Positions 23,857 through 35,141 of a stretch of DNA of 64,000 nucleotides are shown in pieces (positions within the stretch are counted from its first letter, which is position 1; each line of letters starts with the position of its first letter). Source of the DNA: Armigeres subalbatus (Eukaryota > Arthropoda > Insecta > Diptera > Culicidae); NCBI RefSeq assembly GCF_024139115.2, contig NC_085139.1:248677236-248741235 (forward strand). The letters are read 5' to 3'. Under the pieces are notes generated by a model that was not told where the DNA came from, did no database searches, and saw nothing but the letters and a program-made list of their open reading frames with translations. Both the position numbers and the translations under genes were made by a program.

Positions 23857-23904
23857 CTTGCACGGAGTCGTCATCGAGGTCGTCCTGGCTGCTAGAGAGG
23901 CGTG
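23857..23904 (-). CDS. Stim: Stim microexon (48 bases)
   Basis: The segment is bounded by ctccacacag and gtaagc and reads S-RLSSSQDDLDDDSVQ-G with two bases entering and one leaving. It joins the SOAR exon (phase 1 out) to the tail exon (phase 1 in), exactly as needed. The acidic D/E-rich run just after SOAR is the position of the inhibitory or calcium-inactivation segment of vertebrate STIM1, so a modulatory role is possible; that is inference. A MITE begins 47 bases upstream of its acceptor side. Confidence 0.8.
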
Positions 23905-23950
23905 CTGTGTGGAGAAATGGAGTTTGGGAATTAGTATCGAATCAAACTGA

Positions 23951-24141
23951 ACTGCCCATGATTTCGTAGTTGACGTAACAACCATTTTAAAAAATCAGCA
24001 TTTTAGACTTACTACGCATTCACTCATTCAAGTGTTTGCGGGTTGAAATATTTTAGATTTACTATATGTTTGTCCCTAAATTATCCCAAATACACGCAAA
24101 AGTGCAATGGTTGTTACATCAACTATGAAACCATGGGCAGT
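23951..24141. mobile_element. 191-bp MITE, 36-bp TIRs
   Basis: The ends actgcccatgatttcgtag and its near-perfect inverse (gggcagt at 24135-24141) continue inward to gtaacaaccatt on both sides. The interior is AT-rich with no ORF. It lies in the Stim intron very close to the microexon acceptor. Confidence 0.85.
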
Positions 24142-24489
24142 GAAGGAAGAAACAACTGAGCGAAGCGGCGAACCAAGATTATTTCTTCAAAAGAATCTTT
24201 GATGTTCTCTTAATTTTACCTCTTCTTCTATGCTGCCTATACTATACTCCTAATCTATCTACTTATCCTTTTCTAATTATATTCTATTCCCGGGGTTGGC
24301 CTTGGTATCCGGGAAGGCGTAGCATATGTGTGCAGATGAACACCACTTTGCATATTTTTGCTGCACGCATTCACGCACCGATCCATGCAACCGTAGTGTC
24401 TGTTAACAGTATGCCGTGTTATATTATGTGTCAGACCGCCCTAGATGAGTAGTTAGAGCCCTCCCCGGATGATTGAATCAACGGATATC
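24142..24489. other. Stim intron, nothing recognised
   Basis: No gene or repeat structure is supported before the minisatellite begins. Confidence 0.35.
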
Positions 24490-25545
24490 GCTCGAAGGCG
24501 TCCGAACCTTTTGGAAGGTGGCGTCCACGCCTCTTGAAAGGAGGCGTCCGAGCCTCTTGAAAGAAGGCGTCCGAACCTTTTGGAAGGTGGCGTCCACGCC
24601 TCTTGAAAGGAGGCGTCCGAGCCTCTTGAAAGAAGGCGTCCGAACCTCTTTAAAGGAGGCGTCCGAGCCTCTTTAAAAGAGGCGTCCGAGCCTCTTGAAA
24701 GGAGGCGTCCGAGCCTCTTGAAAGGAGGCTTCCGAGCCTCTTGAAAGGAGGCGTATGAGCCTTTTGAAAGGATGCGTCCGGGCCTGTTGATAGGAGGCGT
24801 TCGAGCCTCTTGAAGGGAGGCGGCCGGGCCTCTTGAAAGGAGGCGTCCGAGCCTCTTGAAAGGAGGCGTCCGAGCCTCTTGAAAGGAGGCGTCCGAGCCT
24901 CTTGAAAGGAGGCGTCCGAACCTTTTGGAAGGTGGCGTCCACGCCTCTTGAAAGGAGGCGTCCACGCCTCTTGAAAGGAGGCGTCCGAGCCTCTTGAAAG
25001 AAGGCGTCCGAACCTTTTGGAAGGTGGCGTCCACGCCTCTTGAAAGGAGGCGTCCGAGCCTCTTGAAAGGAGGCGTCCGAGCCTCTTGAAAGGAGGCGTC
25101 CGAGCCTCTTGAAAGGAGGCGTCCGAGCCTCTTGAAAGGAGGCGTCTGAGCCTCTTGAAAGGAGGCGGCTGAGCCTCTTGAAAGGAGGCGTCTGAGCCTC
25201 TTGAAGGGAGGCGTCTGAGCCTCTTGCAAGGAGGCGTCTGAGCCTCTTGAACGGAGGCGTCCAGGCCTCTTGAAAGGAGGCGTCTGAGCCTCTTGAAAGG
25301 AGGCGTCTGAGCCTCTTGAAAGGAGGCGTCTGAGCCTCTTGAAAGGAGGCGTCCGAGCCTCTTGAAAGGAGGCGTCCGAGCCTCTTGAAAGGAGGCGTCC
25401 GAGCCTCTTGAAAGGAGGCGTCCGAGCCTCTTGAAAGGAGGCGTCCGAGCCTCTTGAAAGGAGGCGTCCGAGCCTCTTGAAAGGAGGCGTCCGAGCCTCT
25501 AGAAAGGAGGCGTTCGAGCCTCTTGAAAGGAGGCGCTCTGAACAT
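24490..25545. repeat. 23-bp minisatellite, about 45 copies
   Basis: The unit is GCCTCTTGAAAGGAGGC followed by gtccga, so each unit contains the inverted pair GCCTC/GAGGC and can form a hairpin. Variants with aaccttttggaaggtgg recur at 24505 and 24574 (69 = 3 x 23) and at 24919 and 25011 (92 = 4 x 23), showing higher-order structure. Because 23 is not a multiple of 3, a unit without stops leaves all frames open; the 371- and 290-codon minus-strand frames with 23-residue periodicity are a by-product, not a gene. Confidence 0.97.
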
Positions 25546-25559
25546 TCTGCAAGCTCGTC

Positions 25560-26260
25560 AGAGCGCACCTTTCAGAATACTTACAGAATAACAGTGCCAC
25601 AAGGTTCCATTCTGTCCATGACACTGTTCATTGTTGAGATGCAGTCGATTTTCGGTGCGCTACCGAACAAAATCAGAAGATGCGAAGGTTGAAAGAGGAA
25701 GGCTTGCACCGGAAACTGCAGCCAGCTGTCAAAGCTGTGGATAAGTGGGGGTAGAGCGAAGGATTCACCACATCGGTGACATAAAGTCAAATGCGCGACG
25801 AGATCCGAACCAGAAGATCACCATCGATCAATCCCCATCCCGAAAATCAACCCCCTGAAGCGTTACTTTGTACCGAACGCTTACGTTCAAGTCGCACTAT
25901 AAAAAAAAAAGCGTACGACTACGGATCATGCAGACAAAAGTAGCCGAACTACCGCATGTCAATCACATAACAGGTTGGCTCGGCGCTAGTCATTACAAAG
26001 CTATATGGAATTGGACTAGTGAGCCGAGGACGACCGGAAACACTGCAGACTCTTGCTCCCGCGTACAATACACTGGTTCGCTATGTTTTCAGAACATCCG
26101 TAACCAGCCAGAACATCTCTGGCATGACAAAAGCCGTCCCTCTATCATTCGAACTACTGGCTGTTCCATCTATTGTACGGACGACTATTAGGAAGATAGC
26201 AAAAAGTCGCCACAACAGCACCGTTCTGCAGGATCATCGAAGTTATACGGTTGATTGGAA
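25560..26260 (+). mobile_element. Jockey-like LINE RT fragment
   Basis: The plus strand begins with ITVPQGSILSMTLFIVEM, the RT motif after the palm turn, and continues through short pieces such as NPLKRYFVPNAYVQ and TTACQSHNRLARR in shifting frames. Order fits the RT thumb and tail of jockey-type LINEs. Frames are broken every 100 bases or so. Confidence 0.6.
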
Positions 26261-26263
26261 GTA

Positions 26264-26454
26264 CACCCAGGTTTTTTTTTACGCGGTTGGAATTCATTAA
26301 TTTCTCGGTTAACTTGAACTTTCACAGCTTTTTAAATACCCCCTGAATTTTCTTTGATTTTTTGTGAATTTTTTGGTGGGGTTAACTCATTGTTTCATTG
26401 ATGCTGAAGGCCTTAAACGACTAAAACCAAACCGTGTAAAAAAAAACCTGGGTG
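26264..26454. mobile_element. 191-bp MITE, CACCCAGGTTTTTTTTTA ends, TA duplication
   Basis: Inverted ends cacccaggttttttttta and taaaaaaaaacctgggtg are flanked by TA (26262-26263 and 26455-26456). They continue with imperfectly matched cgcggttgg and ccaaaccg. There is no ORF. Confidence 0.87.
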
Positions 26455-26469
26455 TAACATTTTTGCGAA

Positions 26470-26760
26470 TTCTGCAAACCCTAATGGTCAAGCATACGTA
26501 ACGTTTTGCAGTACACGAAAGACGAAAGCTCCCGGGTGGAGAGTTCACGTCGGCTATACGTCGAGTGCTAGTGACAAGCCGCTAGTAACTAACGACGACC
26601 TGGTAGAGGCCGCTAGGAATCTCAAATAGGGCAAGGCACCGGGTCCTACAACGCTGTCTGCTCTGAACGATGGAATTTTCTCGGGAGAACATGCTGTAGT
26701 GCTTCATTGCTGGCCAGGGGGGCCAAGAATAAAGCAAAGGGTTTTGATTTTAAGGTGAGA
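26470..26760 (+). mobile_element. Small LINE RT fragment
   Basis: A frame near 26570-26660 reads VTNDDLVEAARNLK then a stop and GKAPGP, the conserved entry to the RT domain of LINEs. Nothing else of the element can be recognised. Confidence 0.45.
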
Positions 26761-26782
26761 ATTTTTAAGACACCAATCCACC

Positions 26783-27812
26783 CAGTAGAAGCATAAGTAC
26801 TAGAACGCTCGTGGCGCTGTAGTCATTTAAATTATTTTGCCAAATAATGCTTCAACAAGCTTGAATTGGCCATAATTTATGCATCATGTTGTAGTGCTTG
26901 TTTAATTCCATCAACAACATCGGTTTGACACATGTAGTACCGGTACTTTGGCTGCCAGGTCAGTAGATGCATAAGTATTAGATTGCTAATGTCGTTCCTG
27001 TTCGCGTGACTAACATCTAGGTCACTTTGATCTGGCAGCCAACCCGACTAGAAGAGCATAACAGAAACTGAACACAATTTTAACATATTGTGATATTTAT
27101 AATTTATTTTGATACAATTTTGTTAATTCATTATCTTTCAAATGTTGTAACAGGATTTTATCATAATATGATTTAAAAAAATGCTCAACACCGAATTGCC
27201 CAACAGTAGGCAATTAAAATAGATGTAGTAAAGTCCTCCAGCCATAGATAACACAATGCTGATATAATTTGAAAAGATTGCCTTTATTGCAATGTTGTTA
27301 GTTTCATGTTCTCGAAAAATATTCTTGTACATATAAAAACAAAAATTTCTGATTGTTGATCACAATCTGGAGACCTATCACGACCTGTAAAAAATTCCAA
27401 CTGCACATAAACAATATATTTTGTATCTGATTCTGTTATAATTTTTTATCAAAATTTGTTATTTTTATGATAAAATTGTAACAAAATTTGATAGTTTTTT
27501 GTTTCCAGTAGTGTAATTTTTGATAGAAATTTAGGTATTTTAACAACATCCTGCACCATGTTTCTAACAAATTTTGTTTTAAAAATTTAGCATATCATAA
27601 TAACATAGGTTGATATAATTTTGATATGACCTTCTAGTCGGGAAAGTACCGGTCGGTACTACAAGTGTCAAACCAATCTTGTTGAAGAAACAAAACATGC
27701 ACTACAACATGGTGCATAATAAACGGCCAAGTTAGGCTTGTGGAAGCATATTTTGGCAAAATACTTTTAATGACTACAGCGCCACTAGCGTTCTAGTATT
27801 ATGCTTCTACTG
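26783..27812. mobile_element. Foldback element with about 165-bp arms, containing another MITE
   Basis: The left arm (26783-26949) starts cagtagaagcataagtact and ends ggtacttt; the right arm (27643-27812) is its inverse with few mismatches. Between them a 91-bp loop (26950-27040) has its own ends ggctgccag and ctggcagcc, and the MITE 27043-27642 sits against the right arm. A related cagtagatgcataagtatt occurs inside the loop, so the arm end is itself repeated. Confidence 0.88.
27043..27642. mobile_element. 600-bp MITE, CCCGACTAGAAG ends, AA duplication
   Basis: Ends cccgactagaagagcata and tatgaccttctagtcggg are inverted and flanked by AA at 27041-27042 and 27643-27644. The interior is very AT-rich with no transposase. 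It is nested in the foldback at 26783-27812. Confidence 0.85.
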
Positions 27813-29005
27813 CCAGGTCGAAGTAACCCACCTGAGCAGGTTGTTTATTTCCGTTTTACCCTTTTCTAAAATAAAAAAAAAATCTCCGCAAGTTCGTAAC
27901 ACTTTTCAATTGGTTGATTTCCTTTACCCCGCTTCCATTCATCAAGGAGCTTACCTTTTACATATTCCAAGGTTAGATCCGCTCCTGATCGACTCTCCGA
28001 CGCCGTAGTAAGACTCAAATATGATTTCGAAAGGCTTGACAAAATCATGGCCACTATGGCCACTATGTTCTTTTAGGTCTTCTCCCATAGCGATTAGTCG
28101 GTTGGAAAGGTCGGTTTTTCAAATATTCAGATACACTTCCTCCTTCCAACGCCATCTGGTAACATAGCTTGCGAAGAACATGGACCTTGCTCGTCAATAA
28201 TGACCTTCATGGTAAGTTCGTCAAACGTCCGATATCTCCTTCCTCGAGAATGCTCGAATATCATGCGAAAGTAACTCTGAGAGCCCAATGACTGCAATGT
28301 CATTTATTTTACACAGGTCCGGTTGAGCGTGCCTTTTGTTTGTATTTTCAGCTCAAAAAGTTTAAACATTTCTGATCAGCTGATTGTTGACGTTGAACTC
28401 ATACAAAATTTTATGCGACTTGCGGGTGAATATGCGACTTCCTTTTTTTTGCCTAAATCGCCGTGCCGTGGTTGTCGCAACGAATCAAACAGTTACAGCT
28501 TTTCCAGGTAGTTCCTCCCGAAGTCCACGCCACCATACCATAAGGCTTCTCGAGCCATGTACAGGATCACTGTAGCCGACGAATTCTTCCTCCGATTCCT
28601 TTGTGTAGGTCAACTTCGTGGATTTTGTACCTTTCAGGTTCCGCGACATTCCTTTTGCTGCTTTACAATACGCCTTGCCAGGATTCTAGCAAAGCTGACT
28701 GACCACGTTAACAGCGACACAAATGTGTAGTCTAGTCGATTGTGCGCGGTATTGCAGGCTTCCCAATGCGTTTCAATTCTACGTCCAATTTTTGGTTACC
28801 GTAGTACCGAACTACAGATGAAAACGTTTCATCTTAATCAACGCCTTAGATCTGGTAAACATCTTTAATAACAAGGCGAGAGCTTCCCTTTTATTCGGTA
28901 GATCTACCAATTCCCATCGGGGGTCCCGTAGCGTAGTTGGCTACACGTTCGCCTTACAAGTGGATGGTCATGGGTTCGATTCCCAGCTCCTACACCAAAC
29001 CCTCG

Positions 29006-31131
29006 AATGGGAGAGTTCCGGCTTACTGGTGGACTCAAGCAATTGCGAACCTGCGCCGCGCCTGCCTACGGGCAAGGAGGCGGATGCAGCGAGCACGCAC
29101 AGAAGAGGAGCGTGTTGAACGACGAGTGGCGTTCGTGGCTGCTAGAGCCGCTCTGAAGACTGAGATTAGCTCAAGCAAAAAAGCCTGCTTCGAGGGCCTG
29201 TGTCAAAGTGCCAACGCGAATCCATGGGGTGACGCCTATAGGGTTGTAATGGCCAAGACGCGTGGGGTGATGGCCCCTACAGAGCGGTCTCCAGAGATGC
29301 TGGAGAGGATCTTCACGGGGCTCTTCCCACGTCACGACCCAAGTCCCTGGCCTCCCTTTGTGGAGCTGGCACGGGTCAGGGTGGCCGACGAGGGAAGAGT
29401 AACTGTGGCGGAACTTGCGGAGATTGCACAGTCCCATAGTGTAGGACCGGATGGTATTCCGAACCTGGCAATCAAAGCGGCCATTGCCGAGGCTCCCGAG
29501 ATGTTCAGATCTGTCATGCAGAGATGCCTGGACGAGGGAGTCTTCCCTGAAGCATGGGAAAGGCAGAGCTTGGTCCTATTGCCAAATAGGCATATAGACC
29601 AATATGCCTGCTTAATACGGCGGGGAAGGTGCTCGAGAAGATCATCCTCAACAGGTTGTTGATACGCACGGAGGGTACGGATGGTCTATCGAGTAACCAG
29701 TTTGGCTTCCGAAAGGGTAAGTCGACCGTAGACGCTATCTTGTCGGTTACCAAATCCGCGGAGATAGCTATCCAGCGTAAGAGGAGGGGAGTTCGCTATT
29801 GTGCAGTAGTGACTCTCGACGTGAGCAATGCTTTCAATAGTGCCAGTTGGGCAGCTATTGCAGATGCGCTCCTGCGTCTTGGAATTCCCGAGTACCTGTA
29901 CAAGATTCTCGGAAGTTACTTCCAGCATCGAGTACTGGTATACGACACGGAGGCGGGTCGGAAGTGCGTTGACATAACCTCAGGGGTTCCGCAAGGTTCC
30001 ATACTGGGTCCGGTGTTATGGAACGTCATGTACGACGGTGTCTTGAGGTTGAAGTTCCCGGTGGGCATGGTAATCGTCGGCTTCGCTGACGATATTACGC
30101 TGGAGGTCTACGGCGAATCGATCGAAGAGGTGGAGTTGACTGCAGCCCACTCGATCGCAATTGTGGAGGAGTGGATGAGTTCCAGGAAGTTAGAATTGGC
30201 TCACCACAAGACTGAGGTGGTTGTTGTTAACAACCGAAAGTCGGAGCAACAAGCGGTGATAAGGGCAGGCAACTGCACGGTCACCTCTGAACGCTCCATC
30301 AAACTCTTGGAGGTAATGATCGACGATAAGCTCACCTTTGGTAGCCACGTCAATTACGCCTGCAAGCGTGCCTCCACAGCTATAGTGGCATTGTCCCGAA
30401 TGATGTCCAATAGCTCTGCGGTTTATGCCAGCAAGCGAAAGCTTCTGGCTAGCGTTGCTCTGTCCATACTGAGGTATGGGGGGGCAGCTTGGGGCACGAC
30501 CCTGCGTATGAACTGCTACAGAACGAAGTGAGAAAGTACGTATAGGCTCATGTGCCTAAGAGTTGCGAGCGCGTACCGTACCGTGTCGCACGATGCACTT
30601 TGCGTCATCACCGGTATGATGCCTATTGACATCGTTATCGGTGAAGACATAGAATGTTTCGAAATGCGCGGCACGAGAGGCATCCGTAGGACTGTCAGGT
30701 TGGCCTCAATGGTCAAATGTCAGCGTGCGTGGGACAGTTCCACTAAGGGTAGATGGACACATAGGTTGATGCCGGAGATAGGTACGTGGGTCAAGAGGCG
30801 CCATGGGGAAATCACTTTCCACCTGACCCAGGTCCTTACAGGCCATGGTTGCTTCAGACAGTACCTACACCGGTTCGGACACTCGGCCTCGCCCGAGTGT
30901 CCGGTGTGCGTAGGTTTAGAGGAAACGGCGGAACACGTGTTGTTCGTGTGCCCGCGTTTTCGCACAATGCGTGACCACATGCTTGCCACATGTGGTCTGG
31001 ACACTACCCCGGACAACCTAGTCCGGAGGATGAGTAAAGATGAAGTTGGCTGGAACGCCGTTTTATCGGCTATCGTCCAAATCGTCTCAGAGCTACACAG
31101 AAGGTGGCGCGTGGACTCGAGGAATGGCTAG
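29006..31131 (+). pseudogene. R1-clade ORF2 remnant (RT and C-terminal domain)
   Basis: The first frame (to about 29590) reads RRACLRARRRMQRARTEE, KKACFEGLCQSANANPWGD and VGPDGIPNLAIKAAI. After a frameshift near 29600, 29629-30531 gives KVLEKIILNRLL, SSNQFGFRKGKSTVDAI, VTLDVSNAFNSASW, DITSGVPQGSILGPVLWN and VIVGFADDITLEVYGESIEE, so the catalytic FADD is kept. A break near 30500 precedes FHLTQVLTGHGCFRQYLHRF and a CPVC...H...C zinc motif (to 31131). Two breaks abolish function, but each segment is well preserved. Confidence 0.92.
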
Positions 31132-31715
31132 TTCAGGCGCAAATAAGAGGTGGTCCAAGGGTTCGGAGTCGGCTTCATGGGTCATACCGGTGCCCTGTGG
31201 TCGAACTCGATCCTTTTATCGAACAAGGCTGGGGCAGGCGTAGGCACCGCGTCGGCCAGTCCCTCTGTGTGCTGGCGAATAGGCTCTATCGCAGAGAAGT
31301 CAATTTGGGGTGCACGCGGCATCATCATTCTTGATACCAGTCGTGCAGAGGGAAGCAGGCGCGATGTCGACCCTGCCCACCTTCCGAGGACATAGGGCGT
31401 GGTAAGGCCACCTGGAAAGCCGGCAATGCGCTGGCACGATACCATGGTGTTCTTCTAAAAAAGCGAGTCACGATGTTCGATGCTGCAAGGACACGCAGCT
31501 AACCTCGAGGGTGCGTTATGCACTGGCCCCCTTTGAAGCATTACTTTCTGGTTGTACCGAAGGGACGATGGGCTTGGCGGCAATGGAAACGGTTTAGCGG
31601 GTCGGGGATGCAGTCCTGCCTCCCTCATTGGAGGTGGCCCTAACCCCGCACTTCCTGGTCAACCCAGGATGTCTGTTGAGCAGATTCCCCCTCCATTGCT
31701 TAGGAAGAAAAAAAA
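29006..31715 (+). mobile_element. R1-clade LINE, 5'-truncated, inside the SINE
   Basis: The element is bounded by a perfect 14-bp duplication acaccaaaccctcg (28992-29005 and 31716-31729) and ends in aggaagaaaaaaaa. It holds the second part of ORF2 and a 3' UTR of about 580 bases. The endonuclease and ORF1 are missing, as expected from 5' truncation. R1 clade is inferred from the C-terminal motif set and conserved phrases; R1 itself targets rDNA, but related clade members insert elsewhere. Confidence 0.92.
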
Positions 31716-32376
31716 ACACCAAACCCTCGTCCACTCGCCGGATGCGCAGCCCACACGGTGGCGTTTGGGAAACTCGCCTTACCGTCATGACTGTCTGGTG
31801 TCGACTGACAGATTGTTTTTCTCGGAGGCATTCCTCCAACGTACCCTGATAAATAGCAACCGCACCATGCAACGATCATTTCATGGCAAGATATGGAAAA
31901 ACCGGACACAATGGACTGGCAACGACAACAATGATGGTAATGGAAATCTAAAAATAGATTCTTTGGGAATTCTGTGCAGCAGATTCCGGCACAGTAACGG
32001 TTAAGCAACACAGAGTGCCTAACATATAAAGAAAGGAACCAATTCCCATGTTTTATATTCCGTCTGCATCGCTGCTTACTCATTTTTCTGTCATGTCGGA
32101 TAATCGCTTCACGGAACGTCACTGGTTCGATGACTGTATTCATGAACCAGTTCTGTTCGGGTTGGGAACGCCTTTTATGAAAAGAAGGTATAACAGCTCA
32201 TAATATTATCACGATACTTGCCTGGGACGGCGTGCTCCCTCGCAATGCGCTATACCAACGATTGTTAATCCTTTGATTGTGGAGGAATGATTCTGATTAT
32301 CGACTAAGGAATTTGCATAACTGTAAAACGTTTCTTTAAGTACATTCTCACGATCTTTTTCATCAATGGATTGATA

Positions 32377-32703
32377 CACGCTTAAAATCGATAACACAGA
32401 GATATGTTTGCTTCACACAAAACGGACCTAATGCAGAACATCCCTAGATGAGCGACAGTTACACAGCCACAAAAATAGCTCGTGTGGTTTTATTGAAGCT
32501 TGGATTTCAATATTTTCAACAGTATTTGGTTCCTCATGAAACAAGGAATCTGTACAAACGTTTACATGTTGAAAAGGACCGTTATCACGACCGTACGAGG
32601 CATTTTTGTGCCTGTGTAAATGTCGCTCATCTAGAGGATGTTCTGCATTAGGTCCGTTTTGTGTGAAGCAAACATATCTCTGTGTTATTGATTTTAAGCG
32701 TGT
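32377..32703. mobile_element. Foldback with about 90-bp arms, inside copia
   Basis: The left arm (32377-32465) starting acacgcttaaaatc is matched in inverse by 32613-32703 ending gattttaagcgtgt with only a few differences. The loop is about 150 bp. It interrupts the copia frame between the integrase end (FVSRDVIFIDEYQ) and the RT entry. Confidence 0.87.
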
Positions 32704-32719
32704 ACCTAATCACCATCAG

Positions 32720-34022
32720 TTGATTCAATTTAAATCATCAGCTCTCTTCCTTCTACGTTGTCTCTTAATGGCTCACTTGTTGTCACATAGCTTTTTATCT
32801 GGTATTCATCGATAAAAATTACATCTCGGCTAACAAATGTTCGTCTGGTCCTTTTATTGTACAGGCACAATTTTGAACCTTCGCTGTAGCCAACGAAGAT
32901 ACACTCCTCAGATTTGATATCCTACTTCTTCCGCTTTTTCAATCGGTACTCTAGCACCGATTATGTGAACATGTGAACATTCCAGAAAACTTCTCTTCAG
33001 CTGTTATCAACAATCCCTTTGTCGGCGAACGAGTGACCACATGCGATGAAACTGGGACTGTTTCCGTCCACATTTGTATCAAATAGCATACTTCTTACCT
33101 TTTCGACTAACATCCGATTCATCCTTTCTGCTAAATCGTTTTGCTCTGGGTTGTTCAGAGCTGATGTTTCGTGATTTGACGTAGAAAGACTTCGATTAAC
33201 GTATTCTTTTCCAATGTCTGTTTGTATGCGCTTGATATTTGCTCCCGTTTGATTTTCCGCAAAAGCCTTATAGTCTTCACCTCGGGAACTTGTCTACGAC
33301 TTTAAAAAATCTACCCCTTTTTTTCGACTGGCGTCGTCGGTCGATGAAAGTTAAAAAAGAAAGACTGCCCCCGATCAACTCCGTTGCACAAATCCGGGTG
33401 GATGAGTTTCAACACGTGCTCCTCTCGGTAACCTCCTGCTTTGAACGGCTGACGGCAATGCTTACTTTGGAGGCAGGGTATGCATTTTGCCATATCTTGC
33501 TCCGTGAAAGCCAGCCCGGTTACCATCGCTCCTTCAGTCGTTTCATCCCATCGCGAGAAAGGTGTCCCGTTCGTCGATGCCACAGCTCGTACTTTTTGTC
33601 CATAATCAAATTCACAACAGGCCTCTCAGTTTGGGAGGCTCTTAATTTACGCAGAATTGCAACTCCTTCGTTGTTGTAGTTAATTACATTGCACTCCTCC
33701 TACATGAACAAACACTTCCTTTTAGACATACCTTGCTCACGGAGAGTAAACAGATATCCTAATTTGGAACACATAGTTCGCCGTTCATTATTAAGCTCTC
33801 AAATTTAGTCCTCGCAATCTGCCTCAGTTTAATGGTCTTTCGGCAGCAAAAAAGACTACCGCATCGGTTCAGACGTCCGCACAAAATTGGCAGCAAAGAA
33901 CGCCGCATGTTCGTTATGGGTTTCATGATTGTCTTCCATCTTGTCTCTTGCCTCCTTCTGGCATCCGAGGCAAAGTGTCCAAGCTTCTTGCAACGGAAAC
34001 ACTTGACGACCGACCGGTTCAA
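32720..34022 (-). pseudogene. Copia zinc knuckle and integrase relic
   Basis: At 34022-33940 VVKCFRCKKLGHFASDA is a CCHC knuckle with its last Cys replaced. At 33583-33311 MAKCIPCLQSKHCRQPF and EEHVLKLIHPDLCNGV are the GAG-pre-integrase and start of the integrase core. Around 33130 NDLAERMNRMLVEKVRSML carries the catalytic Glu region. At about 32900-32800 GYSEGSKLCLYNKRTRRTFV and SRDVIFIDE end the integrase. Several frame changes are needed. Confidence 0.8.
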
Positions 34023-34290
34023 TCTACTTGCTTGTTCGTGGAATTCTACTTGCTAAAGAAAGCTTTCGCACCATCTCTGACTAATTTTAACTGCCTATAT
34101 TTTTGACTTACTGCATTATTTCTACCTATTCGTTGTTATTGGCCACTCCGGACCCAAATTCATTGAATCATACTTCTTCAGCAAACCCTTGAGTAGCAAA
34201 CTGCACATCCAGTACCTCCAGAAGCCTGCCCACGACAGCTGTTTGCAAGTCAGCATTGTGTCGTTGAATTATTTCCTGGGGACTGATATA

Positions 34291-35108
34291 GGGTAAGACG
34301 GTATAATATGCCCCCCCTAAGGCAAATTCTTGATAACTTTTTACTTTTCAACGCAATTTATGCAAACTTTGTGTTATTTGGTAGTCAAGCAAGTCGCGAA
34401 GGGATTTCCCGTGAGTAGCCATATAAAATATTACAGAAAACACGAAATAAAGCTTTTTGAAAAGTCGTGAAAAATGAATTTTAGAAAGTGCCTGGGCAAT
34501 ACGCCCCACCTCAACCAAAGTCATTTAATAGCCCTTGATTAGTATTTTATCAATCCCATAATAAAAAGGCTACAAATCCTTATGCGCTTGACATTAAAAA
34601 ACCAACATAGGTCCATTCAAGCAGGTATGAATTACATTTCAATATTTTCCATACAATTTGGAAGCAACTGCTGCTGGCTCGCTGCGCTTGTGTCCAGTTG
34701 GTAAGGGCATATCGTCCTGCCTACACTGGGGCGTTTTGGCCAGTGAAACATGTTTTCGAAAATCGTTACATTTTTGAAGATGGAAGCAATTTTATATCGT
34801 ATTAACCACTGAGAAAAGTAATTTTATTGCCCAACTGAGTGTTCCAGTGCAAGTTTTGCGGACAGTATGCCAGAGTCGCTCCAGAATGTTCAGCAAACAA
34901 ACATTAAAAGTTACATCAAAACTGTGACTTTTTGTATTTTGCAAATATTTTCATTATGTAATACAAAAATATTCACATATTCACATAGCATGATGGTTTT
35001 ACAAATATGTATAGGTACCAACTGAATTTGACCCTTAGTTAGTTATAGTTTTCTAGAAATCAAAGGGGGGCGTTTTGGCCAGGTGGGGCGCATTATACCG
35101 TCTTACCC
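34291..35108. mobile_element. 818-bp TIR element, GGGTAAGACGGTATAAT ends, TATA duplication
   Basis: Ends gggtaagacggtataatatg and its inverse are flanked by TATA at 34287-34290 and 35109-35112. The interior repeats a gggcgttttggcc motif near 34730 and 35066, and a variant cgccccacctc near 34502. There is no ORF. It lies in the copia gag region. Confidence 0.88.
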
Positions 35109-35141
35109 TATAACGTCATCGTCCCTCTCGGCCCCAACCAA

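Larger units (their letters stand above)
28918..32037 (+). mobile_element. tRNA-derived SINE inserted in copia, split by an R1 LINE
   Basis: The head (28920-28990) has an A-box-like tagcgtagttgg and a consensus B-box gggttcgattccc. The body resumes after the LINE at 31730 and ends near 32037 with acatataaagaaagga. The 12-bp accaattcccat is present at 28906-28917 and 32038-32049, within copia codons W-E-L-V. Without the LINE the SINE would be about 395 bp. It may belong to a named Aedes SINE family such as Gecko; I cannot confirm that. Confidence 0.86.

Noticed and set aside
24490..25545. CRISPR-like array
   Set aside because: Units are contiguous with no spacers, and the genome is eukaryotic.
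24453..25568. 371- and 290-codon minus-strand frames with a 23-residue repeat
   Set aside because: They are by-products of a 23-bp tandem repeat without stops; both frames show the same periodicity and no start context or domain.
28918..28995. tRNA gene
   Set aside because: Has A- and B-box sequence but continues into a SINE body within target duplications, and the acceptor stem does not pair properly.
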